64,000 bases of DNA from Heliocybe sulcata (taxonomy: Eukaryota > Basidiomycota > Agaricomycetes > Gloeophyllales > Gloeophyllaceae). This document shows, in pieces, positions 24,441 to 35,181 of the stretch. The translations under genes were made by a program, and so were the position numbers. Numbering within the stretch: the stretch's first letter is position 1; the number at the start of each line of letters is the position of its first letter. The notes under the pieces were generated by a model. The model was not told the origin of the DNA and did no database searches. It was given only the letters and a program-made list of their open reading frames with translations. The stretch lies in contig ML213504.1 in NCBI GenBank assembly GCA_004369045.1, positions 1,211,508 through 1,275,507 of the forward strand, given 5' to 3'.

Positions 24441-25449
24441 TTAATTTCGTGCCTGTCCCCCTTGCCCGCCTTGACCTTCATCCGATCCACCAGGAGCAAT
24501 CACTGCGGCAAAAGTCAGTTCTATCCAAGCCATCATACTCTGGATGCTTACGCAGTGCAAGGAGTAAAGCCACGATATAGATCCAGTACTTCTGAACAAA
24601 GGACTTTTCGACTGGCGGCTTGACGGGCTCGCCCTGCGGTGTCAGGGGTGGAGGCGTGCGTAATTCGGGTCTAATTTGGAACATTTTAAGTGGGCGCGAA
24701 CAGTGGAGCGGTGCAATCCAGAGCACTCTCAGCCCATCATTGCAAATGTGAAGCCTCACCTCGGGGGCGAGCTTGCTTCTCGTAGCAGGACGGTGACGTT
24801 ACCGAAGGGTCTGAAAGCGATACTAGAGCTGGAGCCCGCGCTGGCCTTTGTCTTTGGACAAGATCCGTCACGAGGAATGGGCGAGACAAAGTAGTCCAAG
24901 CTAAAAGGCTTGCGATCATATGGTGATATGTGGAGTACGATCGTCTCTGAGGTGGTGTGGGGTAGATGGCACTGGAGGTCGGCCAGAGCGTTCGCGGGGC
25001 AGGGGCGGTAGATAGACATAGGACCACAAGACCACATCCAGATATAAAGGAGTAATCCAGGTCATAATGGGCGCGTGCGGGGTGCGGAGGACGGATTGAG
25101 CATCGACGATGGCGCCCAGGCGGGAAAAGGAGGGCCTAGAACGCACCGCTTTCACAGAGGATATATCCCAGTGCGTCTCGTCCTTGTCACCTTCGCGCTC
25201 CATCGCGACCTGGTACATAGCGTCGGGATGCTCTTCGAGGACCGAGGCGAATTCTGCGAGGTCAACTGCATAGGTCTCCGACTGCTCGAGTGCCGCGATC
25301 GAATTTGCTACGAGGAGCGAGCCCCGCTCCGAGAAGGCCAGAGGCGGCTGCAGGGACGCATGGTGTACACGGTGAAATAAGCGCGATGCAGAGTCCGCTA
25401 CAGCGCTGGAAACAAGGAGAGAAGGTAGCAGGAGCCTGAGGAAGAACAT
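24441..25449 (-). CDS. EMC10: ER membrane protein complex subunit 10
   Basis: EMC10 is the lumenal and single-span subunit of the EMC, which inserts tail-anchored and multi-pass proteins into the ER. Exons in transcript order: 25147-25449, 24760-24971, 24552-24670, 24441-24502 (231 aa). A signal peptide (MFFLRLLLPSLLVSSAVA) is followed by a lumenal beta-rich domain (RVHHASLQPPLAFSERG, then ETIVLHISPYDRKPFSLDYF). A Pro-rich linker RTPPPLTPQGEPVKPP precedes the single membrane span (YWIYIVALLLALLIA) and a short Gly/Gln-rich cytosolic tail. The first intron (24972-25146, 175 bp) is the longest in the window and could hide another small exon, though the joined CHLPHTTSETIV reads well without one. 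Confidence 0.9.
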
Positions 25450-26123
25450 GGAGGCTTAGCACGAAGCTCGGCAGGACGCGGATTGGTCGCGGCATGTGTG
25501 ACGCGCTGTGACAGATACACGGAGAGATGCGGTACCGGTTGGCTGAGCGCTTTCGATTGGTCTTGTCCATCAGCTGCCCGGCATCTTCCCACTCGGAAAG
25601 CGTGCTATGCGGGCGTTGTCCTGATGACGTACCCACGAAGTGCGTCGGCACACCCACACCATTTGAAACGTTGACAAAGACTCGTTGTTCCAGACTTGAG
25701 CTTGAAGCTGTACACGATGTACATGAGAATATCTCTCCTCTGAGACTGCAACTCGAGTCATGCGGCGCCAGCTCAGAGCCTGTGATTCGCTCGGAGTCGG
25801 CCGAGGCCAGCGGGGCGATGTTCTGGACTGTGATTGGCGGAATGCTGGGAGCGTGTGCCGGCGGTTGGCCGCAAAAGGCAGTTCTGCGTGATAGAAGCAC
25901 CCGGCGCGGGCTGTGATTGGCTGGGATTTCTATTGGATGTAGCCTAGACCAGTGGTTTGCTTGGTCTGGGACACTCTCGACCTCTCCTCGAATACAACGC
26001 TCTTGCTCTTTACGATAATGGGTCGAGACCCAATCCCCGCCTATATCAGCGCCGCCCAATCCCACAGCTCCTCCTCCCATCTTTCCCCCCAACCACTCGC
26101 ACGCAGCCTCCATTCCATCACCA
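25450..26123. promoter_or_regulatory. shared promoter region with five CCAAT boxes
   Basis: This 674-bp gap separates the divergent EMC10 and the small intron-free gene. The plus strand carries ATTGG at 25492, 25556, 25833, 25916 and 25932, so the minus strand (EMC10 direction) reads five CCAAT boxes. Fungal genes bind the Hap2/3/5 (NF-Y) complex at such boxes. Control of one or both genes is inferred. Confidence 0.5.
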
Positions 26124-26726
26124 ATGTCTGCTGTAGTCGCAACCATGTCCTACCACGGACACACAAACTCTTCTCTGCCGACGCCACCGCACTCTCCTCC
26201 TCCTATCGACCACATGTCCACTGCGATCCACCTGCTCGACTCTCTCCAAGCCTTCTACCATCGCGAGCGCACATGGGTCTTACACACCCGCGCAGAGATT
26301 GAGGAGAAACTCATCGAAGGCCCCGATGCCCGCACCATCAGCGACCCTGCATCCATCACATCCGAACCCTCATCAGCATACTCTTCCGCTGAGTCGTACG
26401 GCTCCAACGAGTCGACGCCGCCACAAGTCACCTCTGTCGATGTGGTCAAGGCAGAGCCGTTCGACGCACAGCTCCCTACCGATGAGCAGCGCCGCAGGAA
26501 CAGCCGCTGGACGAAGCGCAAGAATGGCTTCAAGCTCAAGCTGAACGGTATCGGACCCAAGAGCAGGCGGAGATTCGTCAAAGCCGAGCGCGACCGGGGA
26601 ATGTCCGAGCCTGGCGCTCAGTTGCTCGAAATGTTCGGTGACCTCGTCGACGCCCGCATGGAGAGCTGCCAGAGAATCACAAGACTCATCCGCTCCGCCA
26701 ACAGGGCTGATCTGCTCATGCACTAG
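26124..26726 (+). CDS. small intron-free conserved-looking protein, function unknown
   Basis: This single open frame gives 200 aa. The N-terminus is His/Ser/Pro-rich (SSLPTPPHSPPP), followed by a helical segment, AIHLLDSLQAFYHRERTWVL. A Ser/Glu-rich acidic middle comes next, then a basic cluster (RNSRWTKRKNGFKLKL, then KSRRRFVKAERDRG) that could be a nuclear localisation signal. The end, LLEMFGDLVDARMESCQRI, is helical and amphipathic. I do not recognise a named family. The strong third-position GC bias, the proper stop and the clean protein-like composition support a real gene. Almost all other genes here have introns, but this one and the next two downstream do not. Confidence 0.7.
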   Translation: MSAVVATMSYHGHTNSSLPTPPHSPPPIDHMSTAIHLLDSLQAFYHRERTWVLHTRAEIEEKLIEGPDARTISDPASITSEPSSAYSSAESYGSNESTPPQVTSVDVVKAEPFDAQLPTDEQRRRNSRWTKRKNGFKLKLNGIGPKSRRRFVKAERDRGMSEPGAQLLEMFGDLVDARMESCQRITRLIRSANRADLLMH

Positions 26727-27841
26727 ATTCCGCAGTGGAGGTTGGTCTCCGCGTTGCTCCGTCCCCGAAATAGCTCGCTGATCATCTGCCACAGGATATT
26801 GTTATTCCGAGCGCATCGCATTTATCTATTGCATATGCATCCAGAGAGAGCACGTCGGGCCCGGTACAGATGTAGAGAAGAGGGAGAGAACCGTCCCTCG
26901 AAGGTCTCCTATTTCTGGTCGTTCCTACTGCGAACGACGACATACCAGTGATACCTGCCGTGATAAAAGACCTCTTAATATTGTACATGTACATGTAACT
27001 TTATTCTGACGCACTATGGGAACATGTATTATGCATTGCATCATGAGAGTCTTGAGATAGCGTTAAGATTCCCTCACAAGGGTGCCTGAAGGACTTCGCC
27101 GTTGGTGCCCTCGCAGGCCAGCGGAATGACAACTACACCTGCCTTACTTGGATGGCATGTCGACCAATGAGAATATTGCTGCAGCAGTGCATGCCACAGA
27201 GGAGCCTTCACCAACCCAAGCCACCACGCTACACTATCATGGATGGACCGGGCATGCATCAGCGCGCCCTGAATAGGCTATGTTCATCATGCTATATAAC
27301 GACGTGCGGTACCCGTAGTTGGAGCCGGACTTAAAAGGTGAGGCGTTTATACCCAATGACTAGTACTGGATTACGACAACGGAAGTTTTAACAAAATTAG
27401 CACCAGGTCGACACAGGCGTAGAGAACCAGCTAAGCTTTGATGGAAGTGACGAATCTGAACCTCTTGGGTGAGTGTCAGAACTTTCTTCTCGGTCTCCCA
27501 CTATCACCGATCTCAACTTGCATACGACTAGGTACTTCCATGCATCTAATCATCTTCACAGGTCGTAGAGAAAGCGGACGCGGAGCTGTCTCGACGGTGT
27601 CTCTCCTTGGCCATAACTAATCCGTACAAGTGGCTGTTTTATATGCGTCCGCTGCTCCGACGACCAGCTCTCTATACAGACAGATCACTTACTTCGCCCA
27701 GTCCAAGAGCGTGAACGCGGAATCCTCTTGACATTGTCTCTGCTCGATTGTAGTTGATCCTCGCTGGTGGGAGGCATGTTTACTTATTCTTCTCGAACAC
27801 CGATCTCCCTAATACGATACGACCAGATAGCCTAGTCTACG
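26727..27841. other. gene-poor stretch before the HET gene
   Basis: No protein-coding signal is evident in these 1.1 kb. The sequence is more AT-rich than the flanking coding DNA. A short palindromic ACATGTACATGT lies near 26984-26995. It should hold the 3' UTR of the small gene and the HET promoter. Confidence 0.45.
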
Positions 27842-29914
27842 ATGGTGCTGCGACTAGTCGACACTACCACCCTCACCCTCACGGAACATCGTGATCCGCA
27901 GAACATCCCACATTACGCTATTCTTTCACATACCTGGGGCAATGACGACGAGGAAGTCACCTTCCAAGATATCCTGAACGCCAATGGCAAACCCCCCGCC
28001 TCGATCGCCCGAAGGCCAGGATACCTAAAGCTAGTGTGCTCGTGCACCATCGCCCGTGCCTCGGGATTCAAGTACATATGGATCGACACCTGCTGCATCA
28101 ACAAACAAAGCAGCGCTGAGCTCTCCGAGGCGATCAACTCCATGTACCGATATTATCGGGACGCGCAGGTGTGCTATGTTGCCCTTGCAGATGTGCCAAG
28201 CGACGAAGACCCCACGCAAAAGGAGTCGGCCTTCCGGAAGAGCCGATGGTTTACAAGGGGATGGACTCTACAGGAGCTTGTCGCGCCTTTGAGCGTCATT
28301 TTCTACGCGAGCGACTGGCTGGAGCTAGGAACCAAGTCCAGCTTGCAGGACGTCATACGAGATGTGACGGGTATCCCTTCCGTCGTCCTGCTGGTTAATT
28401 ACCCCGGCGAAATCGGCGTTGCCAAGCGGATGTCATGGGCTGCGAAGAGAGAGACCAAGTACGTGGAGGACATGGCGTACAGCCTCATGGGCATATTCGG
28501 CGTCAACATGCCTACCCTCTACGGTGAGGGGCCGCGCGCCTTTCTGAGGCTGCAGCAGGAGATCATCAAGACCTCTGACGATCAGAGTATCTTAGCGTGG
28601 AGAGATAATTCAGCTGCTGGTGCGGAAACAGGCATGCTTGCCAGTTCCCCGGCTGATTTTGCTGACTCTGGAGCTGTCGAGCGTCGCGATTACTCCCAGA
28701 CGCGGCTGCCTTACACCGTGACCAATCAAGGCCTCCGAATCAGCCTCCCCCTGATCCCTGCCCCCGCTCCTGGCCCCTCCGGCGCTTACCTGGGCTTGCT
28801 CAACTGTACGCTCCAAGGCCAAGGCAGTCCGCTGGGAGTGTACCTCAAGAAGGTCCAGGATGCCGCCAATCAGTACTTGAGGGTAGAACTTCACCACGTC
28901 GTTATCGCCCACGATGTCAAAATCCCAAGCAAATTAACCGAAATATACGTTGAAGAGCCGGATCCGTCCAAATTTGACGTGTCAGAGTGGATGCGCCGCA
29001 AGTCCACATACCCGTTCCACTTCACAGGTATCCCGATGCCGCCAGAGATGGGCTTTGGGCTGAGGGACATCTCCCCTCCGAAAGCTTGGGAGAGGCTAAA
29101 GGACACCGGCACTAATATCGTCCGCGTGAAGCAGAGCGGTGGCGCAGTAGCCTTGAAGTTCATACACAAGAACGACAAGGAAGCATTTGTCGTGATACTG
29201 GGCATTCATAATTGGAACGTCTGGTGCGATATCGTCACACACTTCGGCAACGAGACGTGCGAGGAGATCATCGCGTCCTACTACAACGATTTAGAACGTA
29301 GCCCGATTCGGTCCTTTGGGTTGGACAGGGTTGCTCGAGCGTTGGACGACGGTCGGGTTGCTCAGGTGGCTATCGCCACGCATCAGTTCGGACCCGAGTT
29401 CAACAACGAGGCGCGATACAGCGCTGACATCCGCGTGCGCCCTGCTGACCCCGCTAGACCTCTCACGAGCGACTCGATGCAGCAAGCGCGCGCGGCCGCG
29501 TACGTCTACTCCGTCCGCGTGAATCCCGGAAAGAGTGGCTTCGCCATCATGCAGGTCCTGCCACCTGATTTCTGGCAAACCATGCCCAACGGCGACAGAC
29601 GGCTCGCTATGCAGGGGAGCGGGACGTCAGGCATCGCAATGTTCCATAACAACCAAAACGGAGAAAAGTTCGCTGTCATGCTGGGGATCCACAATTACCA
29701 CCCGTGGATGGATATTGTCACGGGATTTGGGAATGAGAGCGCAGACCACATCAGGAATTCCTACTATGGGCAAAAGGAGAGGAGTGCGATGCTTTGGGAG
29801 TGGAAGACGTCGATGAAGAAGAAGCTCAGTAATGGGCATACGGTGGAGGCGACGACAAATCCGAATAATTTCCTCGGTGAGGCAGGGCTTCACACGGACA
29901 TCACCATCCAGTAG
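27842..29914 (+). CDS. HET-domain protein with a duplicated C-terminal module, intron-free
   Basis: HET domains trigger cell death in fungal non-self recognition (heterokaryon incompatibility) and resemble TIR domains. The 690-aa frame begins with the classic motifs. HYAILSHTWGNDDEEVTFQD lies within the first 45 residues, KYIWIDTCCINKQSSAELSE near 75-95, and SRWFTRGWTLQELVAP near 130-150. KYVEDMAYSLMGIFGVNMP and YGEGPRAFLRLQQEI follow near 220-250. The rest is not an NB-ARC or ankyrin or WD tail. Instead one module occurs twice: LGIHNWNVWCDIVTHFGNE near residue 453 and LGIHNYHPWMDIVTGFGNE near 614, each preceded by a Gly-rich strand and followed by SYY. No transmembrane segment is evident. 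Absence of introns in 2 kb is unusual in this window. The product is probably cytosolic. That it acts in incompatibility is inferred from the domain. Confidence 0.88.
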   Translation: MVLRLVDTTTLTLTEHRDPQNIPHYAILSHTWGNDDEEVTFQDILNANGKPPASIARRPGYLKLVCSCTIARASGFKYIWIDTCCINKQSSAELSEAINSMYRYYRDAQVCYVALADVPSDEDPTQKESAFRKSRWFTRGWTLQELVAPLSVIFYASDWLELGTKSSLQDVIRDVTGIPSVVLLVNYPGEIGVAKRMSWAAKRETKYVEDMAYSLMGIFGVNMPTLYGEGPRAFLRLQQEIIKTSDDQSILAWRDNSAAGAETGMLASSPADFADSGAVERRDYSQTRLPYTVTNQGLRISLPLIPAPAPGPSGAYLGLLNCTLQGQGSPLGVYLKKVQDAANQYLRVELHHVVIAHDVKIPSKLTEIYVEEPDPSKFDVSEWMRRKSTYPFHFTGIPMPPEMGFGLRDISPPKAWERLKDTGTNIVRVKQSGGAVALKFIHKNDKEAFVVILGIHNWNVWCDIVTHFGNETCEEIIASYYNDLERSPIRSFGLDRVARALDDGRVAQVAIATHQFGPEFNNEARYSADIRVRPADPARPLTSDSMQQARAAAYVYSVRVNPGKSGFAIMQVLPPDFWQTMPNGDRRLAMQGSGTSGIAMFHNNQNGEKFAVMLGIHNYHPWMDIVTGFGNESADHIRNSYYGQKERSAMLWEWKTSMKKKLSNGHTVEATTNPNNFLGEAGLHTDITIQ

Positions 29915-30083
29915 GAGCTGGAGAGTGTTCACGTTTGGGTTTCGCGTTAGGCCTAGGTTTTCGTCAGAGAGAATATAGGATATCCCGGCTGATAGCTGTA
30001 CGGATAACACCCCTTTTAAACAGAAATGAAAACAATGATGTGAACTCAGACGACCAGTAGAGTCCACCGAGCTCGAAGCCTGC

Positions 30084-31409
30084 CTACACACTATCGAGAG
30101 TTGACCCGTACTCCTTCCTCCTCCTCTCATAGTCATCATACGCACCCTTCGCCTGTGCAGCATCCTCCAGCAACACCCACAAGAAAGCCCATTCGTCATT
30201 GCCAATCTCCTTGCCCTCCGGATAGAACCTCTCTGCTGCTACCCTCCGCCTCCACTCCTTCCATAACGCCGTCTCATTTGGGACCACGTACTTCATCAAC
30301 TCCAGTGACTCCTCCGGCTGTGACCTGGACCTCAGCACGTAGTAGATGAACGCCGCCACGGAAGTCCTAGTTGGTAACTGGAACTTGGTCGCCGAGTCGA
30401 CCCTGAGTGGCGCCGATGTAATGAGTCCGTTCTGATGCTGGCCAAGCGTGTACAATGCGTCCGCCTCAATCTCATCCAGCTCCTTCGACGAGAGGAACGA
30501 GTTGTATCCCCACGACACCGCCAGCGACACCAAGTACAGCACTTGCCCGAATAGAGTCCCTTGCGGTACCAGCAGCAACTGGGCCACAAACTGTCCCATC
30601 AAGAGCAGCGCGCACAACCCGACATCATCATACCGGGGCTTGCTCCAGAATGTCAAAGCGTACGCGCCCCTCGTCACTATATTCACCGCGTTCTCCTCCC
30701 CAAGAACGATGACCATCTCTCCGTCCCTCATCAACAGCCCGTCGCCTGGCGGTGCACCCTTTGCAGTGACTGGATGCGTGACCAGCAGCTTTCCGGAACC
30801 GAGGACGAGGGTGGCGATCCCGTGGAACACAATGCCCAACAAGATGACGGTGAAGAGGTACCAATCGCCAAACACCGCACATGTCACGCAACAAGCCATA
30901 TTACCCAGGATCGGCACGAACGACGTCAGCAGCACCAGTATGCTTCGATGAACAGGTGCAGGGAACTCTTTCGCATCGCCCCCCGATGAGGACACTTGGA
31001 CAATCGTCACTTCCATAGGTGTGCTCTTCCGCCCATCGACACGCATGTCGACCCCAAGGCTGGCACACTTGTTCAGGAGGAGATGCGCGAGTTGGCCTGT
31101 CCTGTCCAGCTTCGTTCCGCTGGAGATAGACAGGAAGCCCGGACCCTCTTTGCCATCATATTCAAAGAGGGTCTCCGGGCTCGACTTGGCCCCTGAGAGT
31201 AGTCCTCTCCATAACGTCGAGGTGGGGAGTTTGCCGTAGAATCGTGCGAGGTCGTACGCCCCCGGCGAGTTGTACCAGCCGAGCCACTTGCGGCCCACGT
31301 AGAGATGGACGCTTTTCATGGCCATGACATCTTCATCGCCACCAAAGAGACCGACTACGCCGCCGACATCGAGGGTGAAGGAGGAACGAGGGAGTGGGTT
31401 GGCTGGCAT
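30084..31409 (-). CDS. intron-free four-helix membrane protein, function unknown
   Basis: The frame codes for 441 aa. The N-terminal ~150 residues are soluble (SFTLDVGGVVGLFGGDEDV, then KWLGWYNSPGAYDLARFYG). Two hydrophobic hairpins follow, at about residues 156-178 and 183-205, and at 264-281 and 285-303. A soluble C-terminal part of about 135 residues rich in Glu and Arg ends the protein. No catalytic motif is obvious and I do not recognise the family, which looks like one of the lineage-specific membrane proteins common in Agaricomycetes. The stop lies 169 bp from the HET-gene stop, so the two converge. A Met at 31319 is an alternative start, but the first Met gives a continuous well-formed N-terminus. 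Confidence 0.75.
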   Translation of the reverse strand: MPANPLPRSSFTLDVGGVVGLFGGDEDVMAMKSVHLYVGRKWLGWYNSPGAYDLARFYGKLPTSTLWRGLLSGAKSSPETLFEYDGKEGPGFLSISSGTKLDRTGQLAHLLLNKCASLGVDMRVDGRKSTPMEVTIVQVSSSGGDAKEFPAPVHRSILVLLTSFVPILGNMACCVTCAVFGDWYLFTVILLGIVFHGIATLVLGSGKLLVTHPVTAKGAPPGDGLLMRDGEMVIVLGEENAVNIVTRGAYALTFWSKPRYDDVGLCALLLMGQFVAQLLLVPQGTLFGQVLYLVSLAVSWGYNSFLSSKELDEIEADALYTLGQHQNGLITSAPLRVDSATKFQLPTRTSVAAFIYYVLRSRSQPEESLELMKYVVPNETALWKEWRRRVAAERFYPEGKEIGNDEWAFLWVLLEDAAQAKGAYDDYERRRKEYGSTLDSV

Positions 31410-32161
31410 CGGAGTCGATGAACTGTAGAAATGGTCAGTCTATGGATATACGTGTGCGACAGAGCTCGGTTCACGTACCTCGTCGATACTCTCAGACTCT
31501 ACGTCGTACTATGGTCAAAGTATAGTCCACAGCCGACACGCCTTGAAAGCACCTGGAGGACCGAAATATGTAGTGAAGAAGCTTCCAACACTCCCGTCTG
31601 GTGATCTCATATATAGAACAGTAATAGAGTTAGCTCCGTGTAATGTGGTTAGCAACTCACATTCATTCATGCTGAACCTTGCTCGCAGGCCTCAGGCGCT
31701 GGGCTCTCCAAGCTCAGCATGGGGCTCGCGTGCGGTCATATAGAGCGACGGGATACAACGCGGTGAACTAGCAGATTGTGGACGATGTGACGATCAATGA
31801 GTTGACGACGTACTGGCAGGTCAGTATCGTGATCATCGGTAGCAGACATCGCCGACTGATATATTAGACAGATGCGGGGAAGCTCATGATATAACCACTT
31901 TACAAGCATGTACGCACCGGCAATATGGCTCAGTGTTCCTTTTCGGAGGGAAACTGGTGGGGAAGTCCATATTTTTGGAGCATTGCGTTATCGCGTTGCA
32001 GGACATCAATAGTCTGGGAAATCCCTAGAGCATCCATGTTGCATTGTTATATACAAGAGTTAATGCGATATCAGGACAGGCAATCGATAATACACCCTAA
32101 AATCGTCATGTCATAAGTCACAGATCAACAAGGCAACTCAGCCACCTTACCATCCGGAGGA
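31410..32161. other. intergenic, nothing recognised
   Basis: Some 750 bp lie between two minus-strand genes. No frame here has protein-like composition. It should hold the promoter of the membrane-protein gene and the 3' UTR of the HIT gene. Confidence 0.45.
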
Positions 32162-33209
32162 TCAACCACCTTTCTTCTCTTCAGCAATCGCTTCTACCAC
32201 AGCCTTCACAGGCACAGTCTTCCAGTCATGTACTGATGTGCTCCACCGACGGAACGCAACCTGGGCGACCAACACATGCATGTGCAGATGACCGACGCTA
32301 GCATGCGGGGCGGGATGCACGCCAAAGACAAAGTCGTCTAGACATAGCTGTCGCAGTTTTGCGGAGCACTCCTCTTTGAACGTACGGACATCTTGCATGA
32401 GTGAATCGAATGTAGCCAAGCGGGATTGGTCTTGGCGCAGAGACTCCCTGATGGCTGAGGCGCGGGACTCAGTAGCGGACGTGAGCCTGTCCATGCACTT
32501 CTCGTAAGCACCTGGAGATTCCCAGAATTTGGAAAAGTGGGACTGCATTTCTTCTAGAATTATCGGGTCTTCCAGACAAACCGCATTGTAGACTGGAAAT
32601 AAACAATATAACAAGGAGGTTAATCACATTTGCTCTGATTTTGGAAGGTAGGGCACCATTCACCCCGACGTTTAGGGATGACCATAAAGTGGAAGAAGGA
32701 CATCCCTGCTGCGGATGACCTGTCTTTGCCGGACGGGTCCCATTGCGCAGAATACAGGCGGACGTCGTAGCAAGCCTGGTTTCCGATTATGTACGAATCT
32801 TGACTGGCGGAGAGGACACAGCTTTCCGGATGATGCATAGCAAAATCCTACACTCGCCAGTCAATATTCTGTGAACAGGATAGGTATTTGACTGGCGCAC
32901 GGTAAAGAAGGTGTCCGCTCTTTGATATGGGACCCCTCCGCCGGCAGAGGGGTTGCCAACGATGCTTGCGGGCACGAAGCCTTTCCTAAGCAGGGGTATA
33001 CATATAGCGGTTCAACAGAAAAGGGATCGAACAGAGGCTTGTACATACAATACCGTGTATTCGTGGGAGTGGTCCGCGTTATTATACGCAACAAGGTCCT
33101 CCTGTGCTTCCCGGTTCGCTTTGAACGCGGCTCGGCATTCTACAAACAGTTTCTTGAGAGAGGAATACTCCGCCGATAGCATGAGAGTGTCCACGCCGTC
33201 TACCGACAT
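32162..33209 (-). CDS. HIT-superfamily (histidine triad) protein
   Basis: Exons in transcript order: 33054-33209, 32893-32985, 32664-32847, 32162-32592 (287 aa). The third and fourth exons carry a HIT fold: DVRLYSAQWDPSGKD, then FFHFMVIPKRRVYNAVCLED. Near the end, VHPAPHASVGHLHMHVLV contains the H-x-H-x-H triad (HLHMH). HIT proteins hydrolyse or transfer nucleotidyl groups on nucleoside phosphoramidates and dinucleotides. The long helical insert between the first strand block and the triad (about 80 residues) distinguishes this fungal type from small HINT proteins. The junction into exon 3 uses a 45-bp intron, because direct read-through hits a stop. The substrate is not predictable from what is seen. 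Confidence 0.82.
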
Positions 33210-33560
33210 GTGGCAGGTCGTGTAGAAGGGGAGAGGATAGATATCAGCTATCAGCTGGCGATATCGTCCATAGCATTCGATTCGTGCCAGTCATTGACAA
33301 GTTCCGTGAATACTGATGCATTGATGCACAGCGCTCACACTCGGCCTTGATTCGTCTATGTCGTAGCCGACGTTCTTCGGGTGGCGCAACCCGGGGTGAC
33401 AAATACGGACCAACAGCGGTAGCGATTCACCACTATCGTCAAGCACTCCAGTGGTCCAATACTAAAGCTGTCAGCGAGCACCTCATTCAGGCACTGCTCT
33501 CCTTGCTTTCTCACTGCTTTCTCACTACCACTGTTATACTAAATTATATCTCTGATATTC
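33210..33560. other. shared promoter of HIT and Ndfip-like genes
   Basis: This 351-bp gap lies between two divergent start codons. The part near the plus-strand gene is pyrimidine-rich (CTCTCCTTGCTTTCTCACTG), as is common in basidiomycete core promoters. No TATA box is clear. Confidence 0.4.
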
Positions 33561-35181
33561 ATGTCTGCTCGCTATGCGCCTCTTCCAAACCCCCGCACGG
33601 ACCCAGACGCCCAGAATGAGATGGAGGCGGCATTCGACGACTCTGACGATGAGGACGAGCAGAACATGACCGAGTCTCACCCCTTAAATCCTGCGTCCAA
33701 CGGCCCCTCGCACCGTCATACGCAGTCGAACGTCAGTCCGCCCGCGCCAGGGACGTATGACTTTGAGAACTTTGACTACGCAAGCTTCCCGCCGCCCGGC
33801 TCTCCTCCTGGCCCCTCGGATCGCGCACTGCCAAATGATCACGGTAATTCCAATGGCCTTGTCCCAGAGACGCCAGAGACAGATGCAGGTCCCAGTCGAG
33901 GCCCAGGAGGATGGTTTGGAAGGACAGCTGCTGCTGTGCTGCCAACGCATTTTGTACAAAGATTGAGCAGGCAGGAGGTGCCTTCTGGGCCGGTGGGAGC
34001 TGGTCTCAACAACGACGGCGTGTTCGCGAACGTTACTGCTAAGCCGTCGAGAGGAGTGCGGGTACAGGAAGGTGTGTTCACACCACACATGATAACAGAT
34101 AGGATCGTAGGTCGCTAATGACTGTACATATCTGCAAGGTGACCAGACGTTCGTCGTACCCGAGGAAGCTCAGAAGGATGCTCCTCCTTCATATGCAGCT
34201 GCCCAGGCAGACGCTGTACCTCCCTACTGGGAGACAACAGTCCATGCACCCTCATCCCCATCATCCGCTGGCGAGATCATTATCGACTCCCTCCCCACCG
34301 GCTCCCTTTTTTCATTCCTCTGGAACATGCTGGTCTCTATCTCCTTCCAATTTGTCGGCTTCCTCCTCACGTACCTCCTTCACACCACGCATGCAGCTCG
34401 GCTGGGCAGCCGCGCCGGTCTCGGCGTTACGCTGATTCAATACGGCTTTGCTCTCAGAAGCAGAACCGACCTCTCGTATGGCAGTGGGGCGGAGATTGTC
34501 GATGCATCGAGCGGTACAAACGGGAACGGCTGGATGCCGCCTCAGCCTGCTCCTGTCCCAACATTCTCGACCGCTGCCGAGGCGGACGAGTATTGGCAAG
34601 GCGTCAGTAACGGTACCATTCCTGTTACTTCAGACACGCCTCAGAATGCAATGATAATCAGCGATGTAACCACGGAGTGGTTGTCGTTCTTCCTCATGAC
34701 AGTTGGTACGTTGCTCCGATTGACTCCCTTGTCCATGGAACCTGACGAGCGTCTCTCTGCAGGGTGGTTTATCTTACTAACATCCGTTGTCGGATTCTAC
34801 CGCGTCAAGTTGTGGGAACGCAACATTCTCTCCTCACAACGCGAATCCGCTCAAACTCCCGCACCCTCTTCACAACCTTACCTCACGCAAATTGAGCGCG
34901 TGTTCGGCATCCAGGGACCAGGATCCCTCTTCCGATCAGGTCTTGGACTGAACCGCAATCGGTCTGGGCAGCCAGATGAGGACGTTCTAGTTTTCGAAGC
35001 GGAAGACGAGGAGATACAACAAGCGCGAGAGCGTGCGCGGGTGGCATCTAGCGGCGAGCGTGAGCGAGAGATGATGGCGGGCATTGACCCCAACGATCCG
35101 GAGGCCGTGCGGAGAGTGGCAGAGGCGTATGCGCAGGAGGCGCGGTTGCACCAGGAGCTCAGAGATGCTGGCTTGCTATAG
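33561..35181 (+). CDS. BSD2: Bsd2/Ndfip-family adaptor of NEDD4/Rsp5 ubiquitin ligase
   Basis: Members sit in Golgi and endosome membranes and use PY motifs to recruit Rsp5, sending metal transporters and other cargo to the vacuole. Exons: 33561-34071, 34139-34705, 34763-35181 (498 aa). The N-terminal ~170 residues are acidic and Pro/Ser-rich. Next come the two PY-type motifs, PPSYAAAQADAVPPYW. Hydrophobic segments follow (FLWNMLVSISFQFVGFLLTY, then LGVTLIQYGFAL, and later WLSFFLMTVGWFILLTSVVG), the three spans expected of the family. The C-terminal tail has an acidic patch and a long Arg/Glu helix. A longer insert than in yeast Bsd2 lies between spans two and three. It converges on PheRS beta 302 bp downstream. 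Confidence 0.9.

Noticed and set aside
25262-26146. 294-aa minus-strand frame
   Set aside because: Overlaps the EMC10 first exon in another frame and the promoter; composition is not protein-like.
34111-34138. 28-bp intron in the Ndfip-like gene
   Set aside because: A 67-bp intron (34072-34138) with the same acceptor fits normal size and joins VRVQEGDQTFVVPEE well.
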